A stretch of DNA of 32,574 nt from Nitrosomonas sp. (GTDB lineage: Bacteria; Pseudomonadota; Gammaproteobacteria; Burkholderiales; Nitrosomonadaceae), in assembly GCA_021774155.1 (NCBI GenBank), contig JAJFJH010000355.1, forward strand, positions 1 to 32,574, written 5' to 3'. The first letter of the stretch is position 1. Every line of letters begins with the position of its first letter. Shown in pieces: positions 8,042 to 18,330 of the stretch. A model generated the notes under the pieces. It did not search any database. It had not been told where the DNA came from and saw only the letters and a program-made list of their open reading frames with translations. A program made the translations under genes and the position numbers.

Positions 8042-8497
8042 TTAAGGCAAACCAAATTGTGTCACATCAATATCTGTCCCGACATGACTGTCGTCGGCAG
8101 AATTACAATGGTATTCTATAACAAATGCTCTAGCGCCCTCATCGGTTTTATTCACCGATATCGCGTATTCACCACCACCATTCACTAATTTAACGAATGG
8201 AGAATAGTCTGCATCACCTGAAACCGTATCAGATATAACGATTGACTTCCCATTCTTAAAAATTTGCAGGTTTACCAGCAGGCCAGGCACTGGCGGGGAA
8301 TCATCTCTGATTCTGGCCTTCAAACTATTCGCTATCTGGCCTGCATCATCAAAACAGTTAACATATGCCACAGCGGTAAAACTTCTCTCAGCACCCAGAA
8401 TTGCACCCGCGGTATGTGCGCTACTGATGCCAGCATAACCGACTGTGAAGATAATGAAAGTCGTTATCAAAACTTTGTTTAAAAATTTAGTTTGCAC
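8042..8497 (-). CDS. Small secreted protein of unknown function
   Basis: Complete 151-aa ORF with N-terminal signal peptide (LITTFIIFTVGYAGISSAHTAG) and an AGGAATTAAT-type upstream region. Confidence 0.65.
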   Translation of the reverse strand: MQTKFLNKVLITTFIIFTVGYAGISSAHTAGAILGAERSFTAVAYVNCFDDAGQIANSLKARIRDDSPPVPGLLVNLQIFKNGKSIVISDTVSGDADYSPFVKLVNGGGEYAISVNKTDEGARAFVIEYHCNSADDSHVGTDIDVTQFGLP

Positions 8498-8620
8498 AAT
8501 TAATTCCTCTTTAGATTAATTTTCGCACACGCCAGCAGATCTTTAGCTGACGCATACGATATGGCACTGCCTATGAGTAAAAATATAAAACTCAAAGCCG
8601 AGCGTCATTAAAACAAAACG

Positions 8621-10297
<1,677 letters not shown>

Positions 10298-10659
10298 ATC
10301 TATCTCCCTGTATAAACAGGAGCTCATCCTAATATAATTATATAGCTGAGCTTCCAAGCCAAAAATAAATTCAGAACTTAAATACCACAGCAATATTTGT
10401 AAAATAAAATCGACCTAGCCGTCATCACCGTCTCACCCTCAAATTTTCCCGGTGGAATGTATATTAAAACTCGCTATCCACTCTAATCCGTTTGTTGACA
10501 TCCTTTCTAATTTGCGCGCCAGAGCTGATATGACCCGAATGATGACAAACGAAAATCACTGGCATAAAACCATCCCGGCGCGAACTAGGAAAATAAGGTG
10601 TAAAAAGTCTGCAGCACTTTATGAATAACAGTAGAAAGTGGGTTTCGCATCCAGCTTTT

Positions 10660-10941
10660 TTAGTGGGCCGAAACCAACAGACTGAAAGTATGTGAATTAA
10701 TATCCCAGTTACCGTCCATGCAATACAGGTAATCTAGAGGAATAAATGCATCCAATTGCGGCACATATTGCATTAAGTATTTGAAAATAGGCCCGATACA
10801 TGTACCAGGCCTGCTCTCATGAAAAACTTCGATTCCAGCGGATATCAAATTGGTTGCGAAATTGAGTGCTTTGGTAACTGAGGCACTATGTAGTTGCATG
10901 CCGACTCGCATACGGTCGTTGCCTTCTAGGTAGGCGCGCAT
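10660..10941 (-). CDS. Small hypothetical protein
   Basis: 93-aa ORF with GAGGAG upstream of ATG 10941; no recognised family. Confidence 0.3.
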   Translation of the reverse strand: MRAYLEGNDRMRVGMQLHSASVTKALNFATNLISAGIEVFHESRPGTCIGPIFKYLMQYVPQLDAFIPLDYLYCMDGNWDINSHTFSLLVSAH

Positions 10942-11006
10942 AGCGATAATTTTGTCTCCTCAACGGAGTTCAACGTTTATTTTCACACTCAAACATACTC
11001 AGCAGT

Positions 11007-11041
11007 ACAAGAGCCGCCGTAATCAAAGCGGAGGCTCTTGT
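11007..11041. terminator. Hairpin at the 3' end of the minus-strand PEP-CTERM gene
   Basis: ACAAGAGCCGCCG...CGGAGGCTCTTGT inverted repeat (one mismatch) directly after the stop codon; no clear U tract. Confidence 0.5.
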
Positions 11042-11586
11042 TACAGCCGCAGCCGCCGGCCCCGTGCTGCAAAACCAACTAGACACAATCCTACCAATAA
11101 CATCGCGTATGTTTCTGGTTCCGGAACAACGGACACAATAGTGATGCTTCCAGCATACCCACCACTTGTATGTCCAGAATTTAGCCCCCCCGTCAGGACA
11201 ATGTCATAATCGTGTCCGAACGATAATCCTGTAAAACCTGCCAAGCCTGCAACCCCGCCGGGAGTGAGGATTCCAGGTGCCACGAGTGTGGTAGTAGTAA
11301 CATCCCATAACTCTATGGAATCGAAATGAACATCGAATCCCACGGGACTGAAACTGAAATCGCTGACCACACTCAATGCGCCAGGGCCTAATATAGGAGG
11401 CGTTGCATTGAATGTAAAGTGGTCAACAAATGGCGATGTAACCGAATCATTCCCAAAAATGGCGCTAATGACAGGGCCAATTTCGATAAAATCTGAATCT
11501 ATAGGGCCGGGCGAGAGCGCGTTCGCTGCACCACTACTTAAACTGAGCCACATCACTATGGCTATTGTACTAATTGAGTTTTTCAT
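11041..11586 (-). CDS. PEP-CTERM sorting domain-containing secreted protein
   Basis: Signal peptide; C-terminal VPEPETYAMLLVGLCLVGFAARGRRLRL. Confidence 0.9.
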   Translation of the reverse strand: MKNSISTIAIVMWLSLSSGAANALSPGPIDSDFIEIGPVISAIFGNDSVTSPFVDHFTFNATPPILGPGALSVVSDFSFSPVGFDVHFDSIELWDVTTTTLVAPGILTPGGVAGLAGFTGLSFGHDYDIVLTGGLNSGHTSGGYAGSITIVSVVPEPETYAMLLVGLCLVGFAARGRRLRL

Positions 11587-11782
11587 TCTTTCCCCAATTT
11601 TTTATTTAGATTATAAGGTACGTTACATGTCCTGCTATTATCTTCCTGCTGCCGCTATTCGTCATAACGGCAATGATTCATGTACAGAAGTCAGCGAAAC
11701 CCAAACTCATTCAACAGCAGAAGGATATGCCGAGAAAACTTCCGTACATGGGCCATTTTAATAACAGAAAGAAAAAAGATTT

Positions 11783-12466
11783 TTAGTGATGAGTTCTGCG
11801 ACGATTAGCGGCAAAACTTACTAGCCCCAGTCCCACGAGTAACATGGCATATGTTTCTGGCTCAGGCACAGCTGGAATAGCGTCGTTAAATGTCACGTTA
11901 TCGACTTCGGCAAGCAAGTTTAGCAAACCAACACCTGCCGCTGGATCTTCACCTCGCCCTGGCAACTCAAACCAATACTCAACCAGATCGACATTACCAA
12001 AAGCTGCGCCAAAACTAACAGTCGTCCCAGCAGCCGCACTAGTCAGTATTGTTTCAGCAACTTGTGCGCCATCATCAAAACCTACGACATGTAAATTCGA
12101 GACCCCACCCGTGGTAACAGCTGTATCCAAAGTGGGCATGTCCCAACTTGTAAAGGCAAAATTGTCGCCCGATGTGGCTCTGAATATGGCACCACCCGCA
12201 TCCGCTTCTAGTTGCGAAACACGACTACCCGTACCCAAATTTAGTGCACCATGAATATGACTGGTAGGATTGGCTAGATCGTTGAAAGCGATTGAAGTCG
12301 TTTCGAAACCATCTTCAATATGGATTCCACCAAACCCACCAAATACCGCCGCTGGCATTAGAGGTGTATCAAAATCCATGATTACTGTATCTGCGTGCGC
12401 TTGACCCAGATGAAAAACGACGAGTAATGCTGACATGGCCAACATGGTATTTTTAATTTTAGGCAT
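11783..12466 (-). CDS. PEP-CTERM sorting domain-containing secreted protein (single copy of the MDFDTPLMPAAVFG module)
   Basis: TTGGAGATAAGCA-ATG start, signal peptide, module homologous to the two modules in the 8621-10297 product, C-terminal VPEPETYAMLLVGLGLVSFAANRRR. Confidence 0.92.
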   Translation of the reverse strand: MPKIKNTMLAMSALLVVFHLGQAHADTVIMDFDTPLMPAAVFGGFGGIHIEDGFETTSIAFNDLANPTSHIHGALNLGTGSRVSQLEADAGGAIFRATSGDNFAFTSWDMPTLDTAVTTGGVSNLHVVGFDDGAQVAETILTSAAAGTTVSFGAAFGNVDLVEYWFELPGRGEDPAAGVGLLNLLAEVDNVTFNDAIPAVPEPETYAMLLVGLGLVSFAANRRRTHH

Positions 12467-12643
12467 TGCTTATCTCCAAAAAAATAGAAAGATCACTTAT
12501 ACAGCACTGTATTTTAAAGCAGTGAAGCATTAATGCCCGCCTTAGACACGACACCGTACATGTAATGTAACGTAGCGATCTGAAATCTAGCCAAAATAAT
12601 TCTTCTTTCTTTGATTTCAGATACTCCCTATTAATTATCCTGG

Positions 12644-12725
12644 GAGGCAACCCGGCCGTCTCGCAAACCAACTAACGAGACCCAAAGCTTTCTGTGCCTG
12701 CCTTACGACAAACGTAGCTTTCGCA
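12644..12725 (-). ncRNA. Structured 5' leader, candidate c-di-GMP-I (GEMM)-like riboswitch, copy 3
   Basis: Minus strand: CAGAAAGCtttGGGTCTC-loop-GAGACGGCCGGGTTGCCTCC, same core as copies 1 and 2 with a divergent 5' hairpin. Confidence 0.55.
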
Positions 12726-12733
12726 ACTAGTAC

Positions 12734-12761
12734 ATTATCCTAAATTACATATTAATATCAA
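12734..12761 (-). promoter_or_regulatory. Candidate sigma70-type promoter (TTGATA-N16-GATAAT)
   Basis: Same spacing as the two plus-strand PEP-CTERM promoters. Confidence 0.65.
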
Positions 12762-12778
12762 TGTGACAAATTGCCGCA
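12762..12778 (-). promoter_or_regulatory. Candidate dyad operator, site 3 (TGCGGCAATTTGTCACA on the minus strand)
   Basis: Matches the 17-mer consensus and abuts the -35. Confidence 0.7.
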
Positions 12779-12906
12779 CTTATACTGCCAACTATTCTTA
12801 TACAATTACAATTCGCTATAAGATGAAAAAACAGGCCATGATAGGTCCGTTATAAAAATTCGCATGTATTACGTTTAATCGCAGCTGGAGAAATAGTAAA
12901 TAACTC

Positions 12907-13242
12907 ATGATCACTCAAATTGATTCCTCATACACCCGGGCGCGGCCCTGGAAATCCTGGAGTCGGTTTGGTGAGCTATGCTTTGTTTGCAGGTAGGCCT
13001 TTAACGACACGGGGACATTTCCTGATGCCAAATTTCTTTTTCTCACCCGTGATGGTTGGGAGACCTGTTATTCAATTAATCATTGGTTTGATCAATTGGG
13101 TCAACAAACAGAAAATGACACATAATTTTTTCAATATGCGGCAGAAACCCTACAACCAACGACAGCCAATAAATCGTTTAATTTAAATCCGTTAATTGAA
13201 AAATCATTTCTAAAAACCATGCGCGATCTAGGCTACGAGTAA
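12907..13242 (+). pseudogene. Decayed sulfotransferase-family gene remnant
   Basis: Frame 1 MITQIDSSYTRARPWKSWSR, then frame 2 LVSYALFAGRPLTTRGHF, then frame 1 PDAKFLFLTRDGWETCYSINHWFDQLGQQTENDT*FFQYAAETLQPTTANKSFNLNPLIEKSFLKTMRDLGYE*: frameshifts plus an in-frame stop. Confidence 0.6.
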
Positions 13243-13269
13243 AACGCGCGCCATAGATACAGATATTAA

Positions 13270-14625
13270 TTGTGTCCGATCAAATTGATAATTACATCAT
13301 TTAAACAACAGAGTTTGAGGCAGTACCATTTTAACGAATTCACTTATAAAATACGCAACATCGGCAAATCAAAGCTTATAAGAAATATTGTTACGTGCCT
13401 TTTAAGAAAAAATAAAATAAAAACTTATCTGGCAAGCACCGCAGTCTTGCTGTTTTTATGTCACCCATCCCATGCTTCCATCGTCGGCAAAACGATCCGC
13501 CCCTATGCGAGCTATACCATGCTGGCAGATGACAATATATTGCGCATACGCGACCAAATAAATGCTAAGGATCTGCCGGGTATTAACACTAATAATTTAT
13601 TCGACATTTCTCATCGTTTAACAGGAGGGGCCGTTTTTGACAAAAGAATTAGCCGGCAGCATTTAAGTGCCAATGGAAATTGGAGCCACACACGATTTGA
13701 GAAATTCCATCACATCAACAATACAGCCATCGACCTGCGTGGTAATTGGAATTGGTTTTTAGGTAATCATTTGGAAGGAAACATGGGAGCAAAGTTTGAT
13801 AAGGGGCAAGCACCATTTTTGTTTCAACCCGCCATAAAAAACATAACAACCCGACAAACTGAATTTTTTAATTTTTCATGGCGTTTCCATCCGAGCTGGA
13901 AATTGCACGGAGAATATACACGTTTCAATTTTAAATCAGACAATCGATTACTAGAATTCCAGAATCGCATAGAAAATAGGTTTGAAAGCGGCTTTGATTA
14001 TGTGGCCAGCAGCGGCAGTACAATCGGCATTCAATACCGCAATATTCAGGGAAAATTCACGCGGCCAATTCAAATATCAAATGAAATATTTACTAAAAAT
14101 AATTACGATCAAAATGAAATCAAAGGAAAGATTAATTGGCTATTAACCGGAAAATCACGTGTTGAATTCCTAGGTGGTTGGGTAGAAAGAAAGAATACAT
14201 TCCTTTCATCCAATGATTTTAGCGGGCTCAATGCACGACTAACCTATGCCTGGCAACCAACCAGCAAGATCGGCTTAACATTGAGTGGCAGGAGAGAAAC
14301 TGTCGCCATACAAAGCCAGAACGCAAATTTTAGCGTTATAACCGGAATGACTGTTTCGTCGAACTGGCAGTTGACCGAAAAAACAAAGATATCAGGAAAT
14401 TTTTCCTACCTTTCGCAAAAACTTGATCGTCTTACCGATCAAAACTCCAGCGGCAATCATAACAACATTATCACTGCATCAATAGGATTAACCTACGCGC
14501 CATATCCTGGCATTGAAGTCAACACTTCAGCCCTACATAATAGCCTGACCACGAATTCACCTCTGGGAGGCTTTAATGCCAATGGCGCAACAATTAGTAT
14601 TCGTTATATTTTAGGAAGACCATGA
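13270..14625 (+). CDS. epsL: XrtB/PEP-CTERM-associated polysaccharide biosynthesis outer membrane beta-barrel protein (EpsL-like); start codon uncertain
   Basis: RPYASYTMLADDNILRIRD...LFDISHRLTGGAVFDKRISRQHLSANGNWSHTRFEKF, alternating beta-strand pattern, overlaps epsB by ATGA. Confidence 0.8.
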   Translation: MCPIKLIITSFKQQSLRQYHFNEFTYKIRNIGKSKLIRNIVTCLLRKNKIKTYLASTAVLLFLCHPSHASIVGKTIRPYASYTMLADDNILRIRDQINAKDLPGINTNNLFDISHRLTGGAVFDKRISRQHLSANGNWSHTRFEKFHHINNTAIDLRGNWNWFLGNHLEGNMGAKFDKGQAPFLFQPAIKNITTRQTEFFNFSWRFHPSWKLHGEYTRFNFKSDNRLLEFQNRIENRFESGFDYVASSGSTIGIQYRNIQGKFTRPIQISNEIFTKNNYDQNEIKGKINWLLTGKSRVEFLGGWVERKNTFLSSNDFSGLNARLTYAWQPTSKIGLTLSGRRETVAIQSQNANFSVITGMTVSSNWQLTEKTKISGNFSYLSQKLDRLTDQNSSGNHNNIITASIGLTYAPYPGIEVNTSALHNSLTTNSPLGGFNANGATISIRYILGRP

Positions 14626-16001
14626 CAGCAAACGATTTACCTATAGTCGCTTTTTTTAAGTATATATTTGACCCCACTATAATCTGGAGCTTATTGTTAC
14701 TGTCGATCTGGATACACGACGAAACCTTTACCAGTCAATATCTGGTATTGATCATTATTGTATTTTTTATTTCCAATTATGTTTATGAGCAAACTTCCCT
14801 CTATCATAATTGGCGCCGTGGCGTGTTGTTAGCTTACATACGCGACACAATAACAGGCTGGATAATTATTGTCGCCATTTTGCTTTTTTTAGGTCATGTC
14901 ACCCAATTTTCAGAACATTTCTCTAAACAAGTTATCTTGTCATGGATCATCGTTACCCCACTCATGCTTATTGTAAGTCATCTAGTCGTGCGAGGAATCA
15001 TCAGCATCCAACGCAGCAGAGGTAAACTACGTTTTTCAGCAATTATTGGAGCCAACGATATCAGCTCAAGAATACTGCGGCATATCTCAATGCAGCCATT
15101 ATTATTTATCGAAAATCGCGGATATTTTGATGATCGAATGGAAAATCGAATCAATAACGACTACGGATCACGGCTTGGCAAAACAGAAGATATTATTTCT
15201 TACATTAAGAATAATAGAATTGATATCGTTTTTATCAGCCTGCCAATGTCTTCCCAGCCGCGAATCCTACGAATCTTAGAAGAGCTATCAGACACCACCA
15301 TCTCTATCTTTTTTTTACCCGACACCAACATTTTTGATTTGCTTCAGGCTCGTGTAGATCATATAGGTAGCATACCCGTAGTTTCATTCAGCCAATCGCC
15401 GCACACAGGTATTGATGGTGTTGTCAAAATAGCTAGTGATTATATACTCGCCATATTCTTCCTTGTTTTACTCTCACCACTAATGTTGTGTATTGCTTTA
15501 GCCGTCAAGCTAACCTCTCCAGGCCCCATCATCTTCAAGCAACGACGGTACGGTGATAACGGAGAAGAAATTGTCGTATATAAATTTCGCTCCATGACTG
15601 TCGCAGAAGATGGCGATAGTGTCGTACAGGCAACAAAAAATGATCAGCGGTTTACTAAGATTGGCTCTTTTTTACGGCGCACATCATTAGATGAATTGCC
15701 ACAATTCATTAATGTATTGCAAGGACGAATGAGCATTGTCGGCCCACGTCCACACGCTGTAGCTCACAATGAAACTTACCGCAAGCTAATTAGAGGCTAC
15801 ATGATGCGTCACAAAGCGAAGCCTGGAATTACAGGTTGGGCCCAGGTAAATGGATGGCGCGGTGAAACCAAAGAGCTTGAAAAAATGAAAGCGCGTATCG
15901 AACATGACCTTTACTATCTAAATAACTGGTCATTGTGGCTGGATATGTGGATTATTATTCGCACAGCATGGGTCGTATTGCGCAGGAACAATGCGCACTA
16001 A
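14622..16001 (+). CDS. epsB: Undecaprenyl-phosphate glucose phosphotransferase (bacterial sugar transferase)
   Basis: Multi-TM N-terminus and sugar transferase core KLTSPGPIIFKQRRYGDNGEEIVVYKFRSM...RRTSLDELPQFINVLQGRMSIVGPRPHAVAHNE. Confidence 0.93.
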   Translation: MTANDLPIVAFFKYIFDPTIIWSLLLLSIWIHDETFTSQYLVLIIIVFFISNYVYEQTSLYHNWRRGVLLAYIRDTITGWIIIVAILLFLGHVTQFSEHFSKQVILSWIIVTPLMLIVSHLVVRGIISIQRSRGKLRFSAIIGANDISSRILRHISMQPLLFIENRGYFDDRMENRINNDYGSRLGKTEDIISYIKNNRIDIVFISLPMSSQPRILRILEELSDTTISIFFLPDTNIFDLLQARVDHIGSIPVVSFSQSPHTGIDGVVKIASDYILAIFFLVLLSPLMLCIALAVKLTSPGPIIFKQRRYGDNGEEIVVYKFRSMTVAEDGDSVVQATKNDQRFTKIGSFLRRTSLDELPQFINVLQGRMSIVGPRPHAVAHNETYRKLIRGYMMRHKAKPGITGWAQVNGWRGETKELEKMKARIEHDLYYLNNWSLWLDMWIIIRTAWVVLRRNNAH

Positions 16002-16277
16002 ATTTTTTATGATGTCGTTCAACGCTGACAAATTTCCATTGGGAACCATTTATTTGGCGTAATGAAAAACACATTTCTGCCAATTTTCAGCTTTCCATTA
16101 ACAAACAATATCTGATCATTTCGTTTTTTTCTTTTCGAATTACGGGATCAACTTAAACAGGAAATACTCCTGAGTTAATATTCATACAAAGCTTTTAGTG
16201 CCCCCCCGCTCAAAGAACACGGTTATCTAAATTCTAATATATTCACTTTGTTTTAACAGCGAACTAAATATATAGGC

Positions 16278-16294
16278 CGCGACATATTGTCGCA
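16278..16294 (+). promoter_or_regulatory. Candidate dyad operator, site 4 (CGCGACATATTGTCGCA)
   Basis: Perfect GCGACA-TAT-TGTCGC palindrome in the same register to the -35 as sites 1-3. Confidence 0.72.
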
Positions 16295-16323
16295 TTGAAA
16301 TGTGATCATCAAACAGAGATAAT
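16295..16323 (+). promoter_or_regulatory. Candidate sigma70-type promoter of the epsD-epsI operon (TTGAAA-N17-GATAAT)
   Basis: -35/-10 match directly downstream of operator site 4. Confidence 0.62.
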
Positions 16324-16496
16324 GGGCAATTAAAAAATAGTTCTGGTCGTTAATTTTAGGAATTTGTAGCTCTGAAATCTAAATCAATAAAGTTAATCCT
16401 CTTGCAAAACTTCAGCTGACCCAATTTCTTCAACATCCTAATTTATAAAATAAAATTAATTCAATATCTTACTTTTACTTACATGCATAAATATTT

Positions 16497-17465
16497 ATGA
16501 ATAAAAAAAACTTTGTAATTTACAAGCATATTTTGCTTGGCGCTTTAGTATTGGGCTCTGTCGTAGTTTTGTCTGCATGTGGCAGTGAACAAATAGACAA
16601 GGAGCCTGGCCAGGCACTGGTTAGCGTGGATGGTGAAGAGATAACCATGCTACAACTAAATGATGAATTGAGTCGTACCAAAATACAACCTGAGCAGCTT
16701 GAAAGTGTAAAAAAACAATTACTGGAATCGATAGTCGACCGCCAATTAATGAAGGCAGAAGCACAACGCAATAAACTTGATCGCACGCCTCATGTCATGC
16801 AAGCTATCACACGTGCTAAAACACAAATTATTGCGCAAGCGTATTTACAAAACATTGCCAGTGAGATTGAAAATCCCACTCCTGTTGAAGTTAATGAATT
16901 TTACCAAGGCCATCCAGAATTTTTTGCTCAACGTAAAAAGTATAACTTAAGCATCGTTCGCTTTGCTAAGAATGAATATAACGATGAACTAAAGTCAGCA
17001 TTTAGTGCTGCAAAATCACTGAATGATGTCACGAAGTGGTTAGATAAACATAATATTCCATATTTACATGAAGAGATAACACGCGATACAGCTCAAATGC
17101 CGCGAGAAATGAGCGCAAGGCTACAGCAACAGAAAAAAGGCGATATGTTTCACATCAGTGAGAATGAAGACGATTTACTGGTCTCTATTGATGTTATCGA
17201 GGAACAACCGATTTCCGCTGAAGTAGCTAAGGCACGTATTGAAATGCATTTACTCAACAACAAGCGCCGCGAAACCGCTGAAGCAGCAATAGCGCGCTTG
17301 CGTTCTTCTGCAGAAATTAAGTATTTTCACGCTTCCGCAGACAGTGTTGACCAAGCCACTCCCCAACCAACAACTCAGATAACGACTGAAACTGACGACA
17401 ATAATCCATCGGGCGATTTACTGCATAATGAATCAATCGAACGTGGCATGACAGGGCTAAAGTAA
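16497..17465 (+). CDS. epsD: EpsD family peptidyl-prolyl cis-trans isomerase lipoprotein
   Basis: Lipobox LSAC; VDGEEITMLQLNDELSRTKIQPEQ..KKQLLESIVDRQLMKAEAQRNKLDRTPHVMQAI; position directly before epsE. Confidence 0.88.
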   Translation: MNKKNFVIYKHILLGALVLGSVVVLSACGSEQIDKEPGQALVSVDGEEITMLQLNDELSRTKIQPEQLESVKKQLLESIVDRQLMKAEAQRNKLDRTPHVMQAITRAKTQIIAQAYLQNIASEIENPTPVEVNEFYQGHPEFFAQRKKYNLSIVRFAKNEYNDELKSAFSAAKSLNDVTKWLDKHNIPYLHEEITRDTAQMPREMSARLQQQKKGDMFHISENEDDLLVSIDVIEEQPISAEVAKARIEMHLLNNKRRETAEAAIARLRSSAEIKYFHASADSVDQATPQPTTQITTETDDNNPSGDLLHNESIERGMTGLK

Positions 17466-17491
17466 TTTCGGGTTGATGACAACAAAATATT

Positions 17492-18295
17492 ATGAAAGCT
17501 ATTAGATTAATCATTTGCGCACTCTCATTATGTTTAACCACCAGCGCAAGTTTCGCCGATCCAGGAGATATAAAGCATAGTGTGCTTGGTTCAGGTGATG
17601 TACTGAAAGTATTTGTTTATGGCAATCCTGATCTTGCCACTGAAACAAGGATTAATGAGGAAGGCAAAATAACTTTCCCATTACTTGGCGAGGTAGCCAT
17701 TGATGGTCTGACACCTACTGCGGCTGAAAAAAAGATAGCTGGCCTGCTAGAGAACGGTGGTTTTTTGCGTAAACCTCAAGTCAGCATCTTCACTCTTTCA
17801 GTAAATAGCCAACAAATATCTGTACTCGGCTTTGTTCGCAATCAGGGCCGCTATGCAATTGAAGGCCAACGTAGTCTAACCGATGTGCTTGCCATGGTGG
17901 GTGGAATTAGCCCAGATGGCGGTAACATTGTTACTCTGATACGTGCACAAAATAATGACTTTGTTAAAAAAGAAATTAATGTACTTGAAATGATACGCTC
18001 CGGTGATATGAGCGTGAACCATAATATACGCAGCGGAGACCTTATTTATGTAGAATCCGCTCCCCGTTTTTATATATATGGCGAAGTACAACGCCCTGGT
18101 TTTTTCCGACTTGAACCTAACATGACTGTCGTGCAAGCACTTTCTGTTGGCGGCGGATTGAATCAGCGTGGCACCGAACGTGGTGTTCGTATACAACGTC
18201 GGGACGGAGAAGGCGTTTTACAAGTTATAAAAGTTAAACCAGATGATTTAGTACAACCGGATGATGTTGTCTATATTCAGGAAAGTTTATTTTAA
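17492..18295 (+). CDS. epsE: Polysaccharide export protein EpsE (Wza/SLBB family)
   Basis: HSVLGSGDVLKVFVYGNPDLATETRINEEGKITFPLLGEVAIDGLTPTAAEKKIA...; SLBB-type repeats. Confidence 0.92.
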   Translation: MKAIRLIICALSLCLTTSASFADPGDIKHSVLGSGDVLKVFVYGNPDLATETRINEEGKITFPLLGEVAIDGLTPTAAEKKIAGLLENGGFLRKPQVSIFTLSVNSQQISVLGFVRNQGRYAIEGQRSLTDVLAMVGGISPDGGNIVTLIRAQNNDFVKKEINVLEMIRSGDMSVNHNIRSGDLIYVESAPRFYIYGEVQRPGFFRLEPNMTVVQALSVGGGLNQRGTERGVRIQRRDGEGVLQVIKVKPDDLVQPDDVVYIQESLF

Positions 18296-18330
18296 ACCCG
18301 GCATGCCTTATTGAGTGATTAAGGGGTTCA

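Noticed and set aside
8540-8570. Half-site TGCGTCA (minus strand) upstream of the 8042-8497 gene
   Set aside because: No second half-site and no -35 in the required register.
12459-12671. 70-aa minus-strand ORF
   Set aside because: Overlaps the conserved structured leader; better explained as non-coding.
12920-13186. 88-aa ORF as an intact gene
   Set aside because: Only its middle part (LVSYALFAGRPLTTRGHF) fits the sulfotransferase remnant; the rest continues in another frame.
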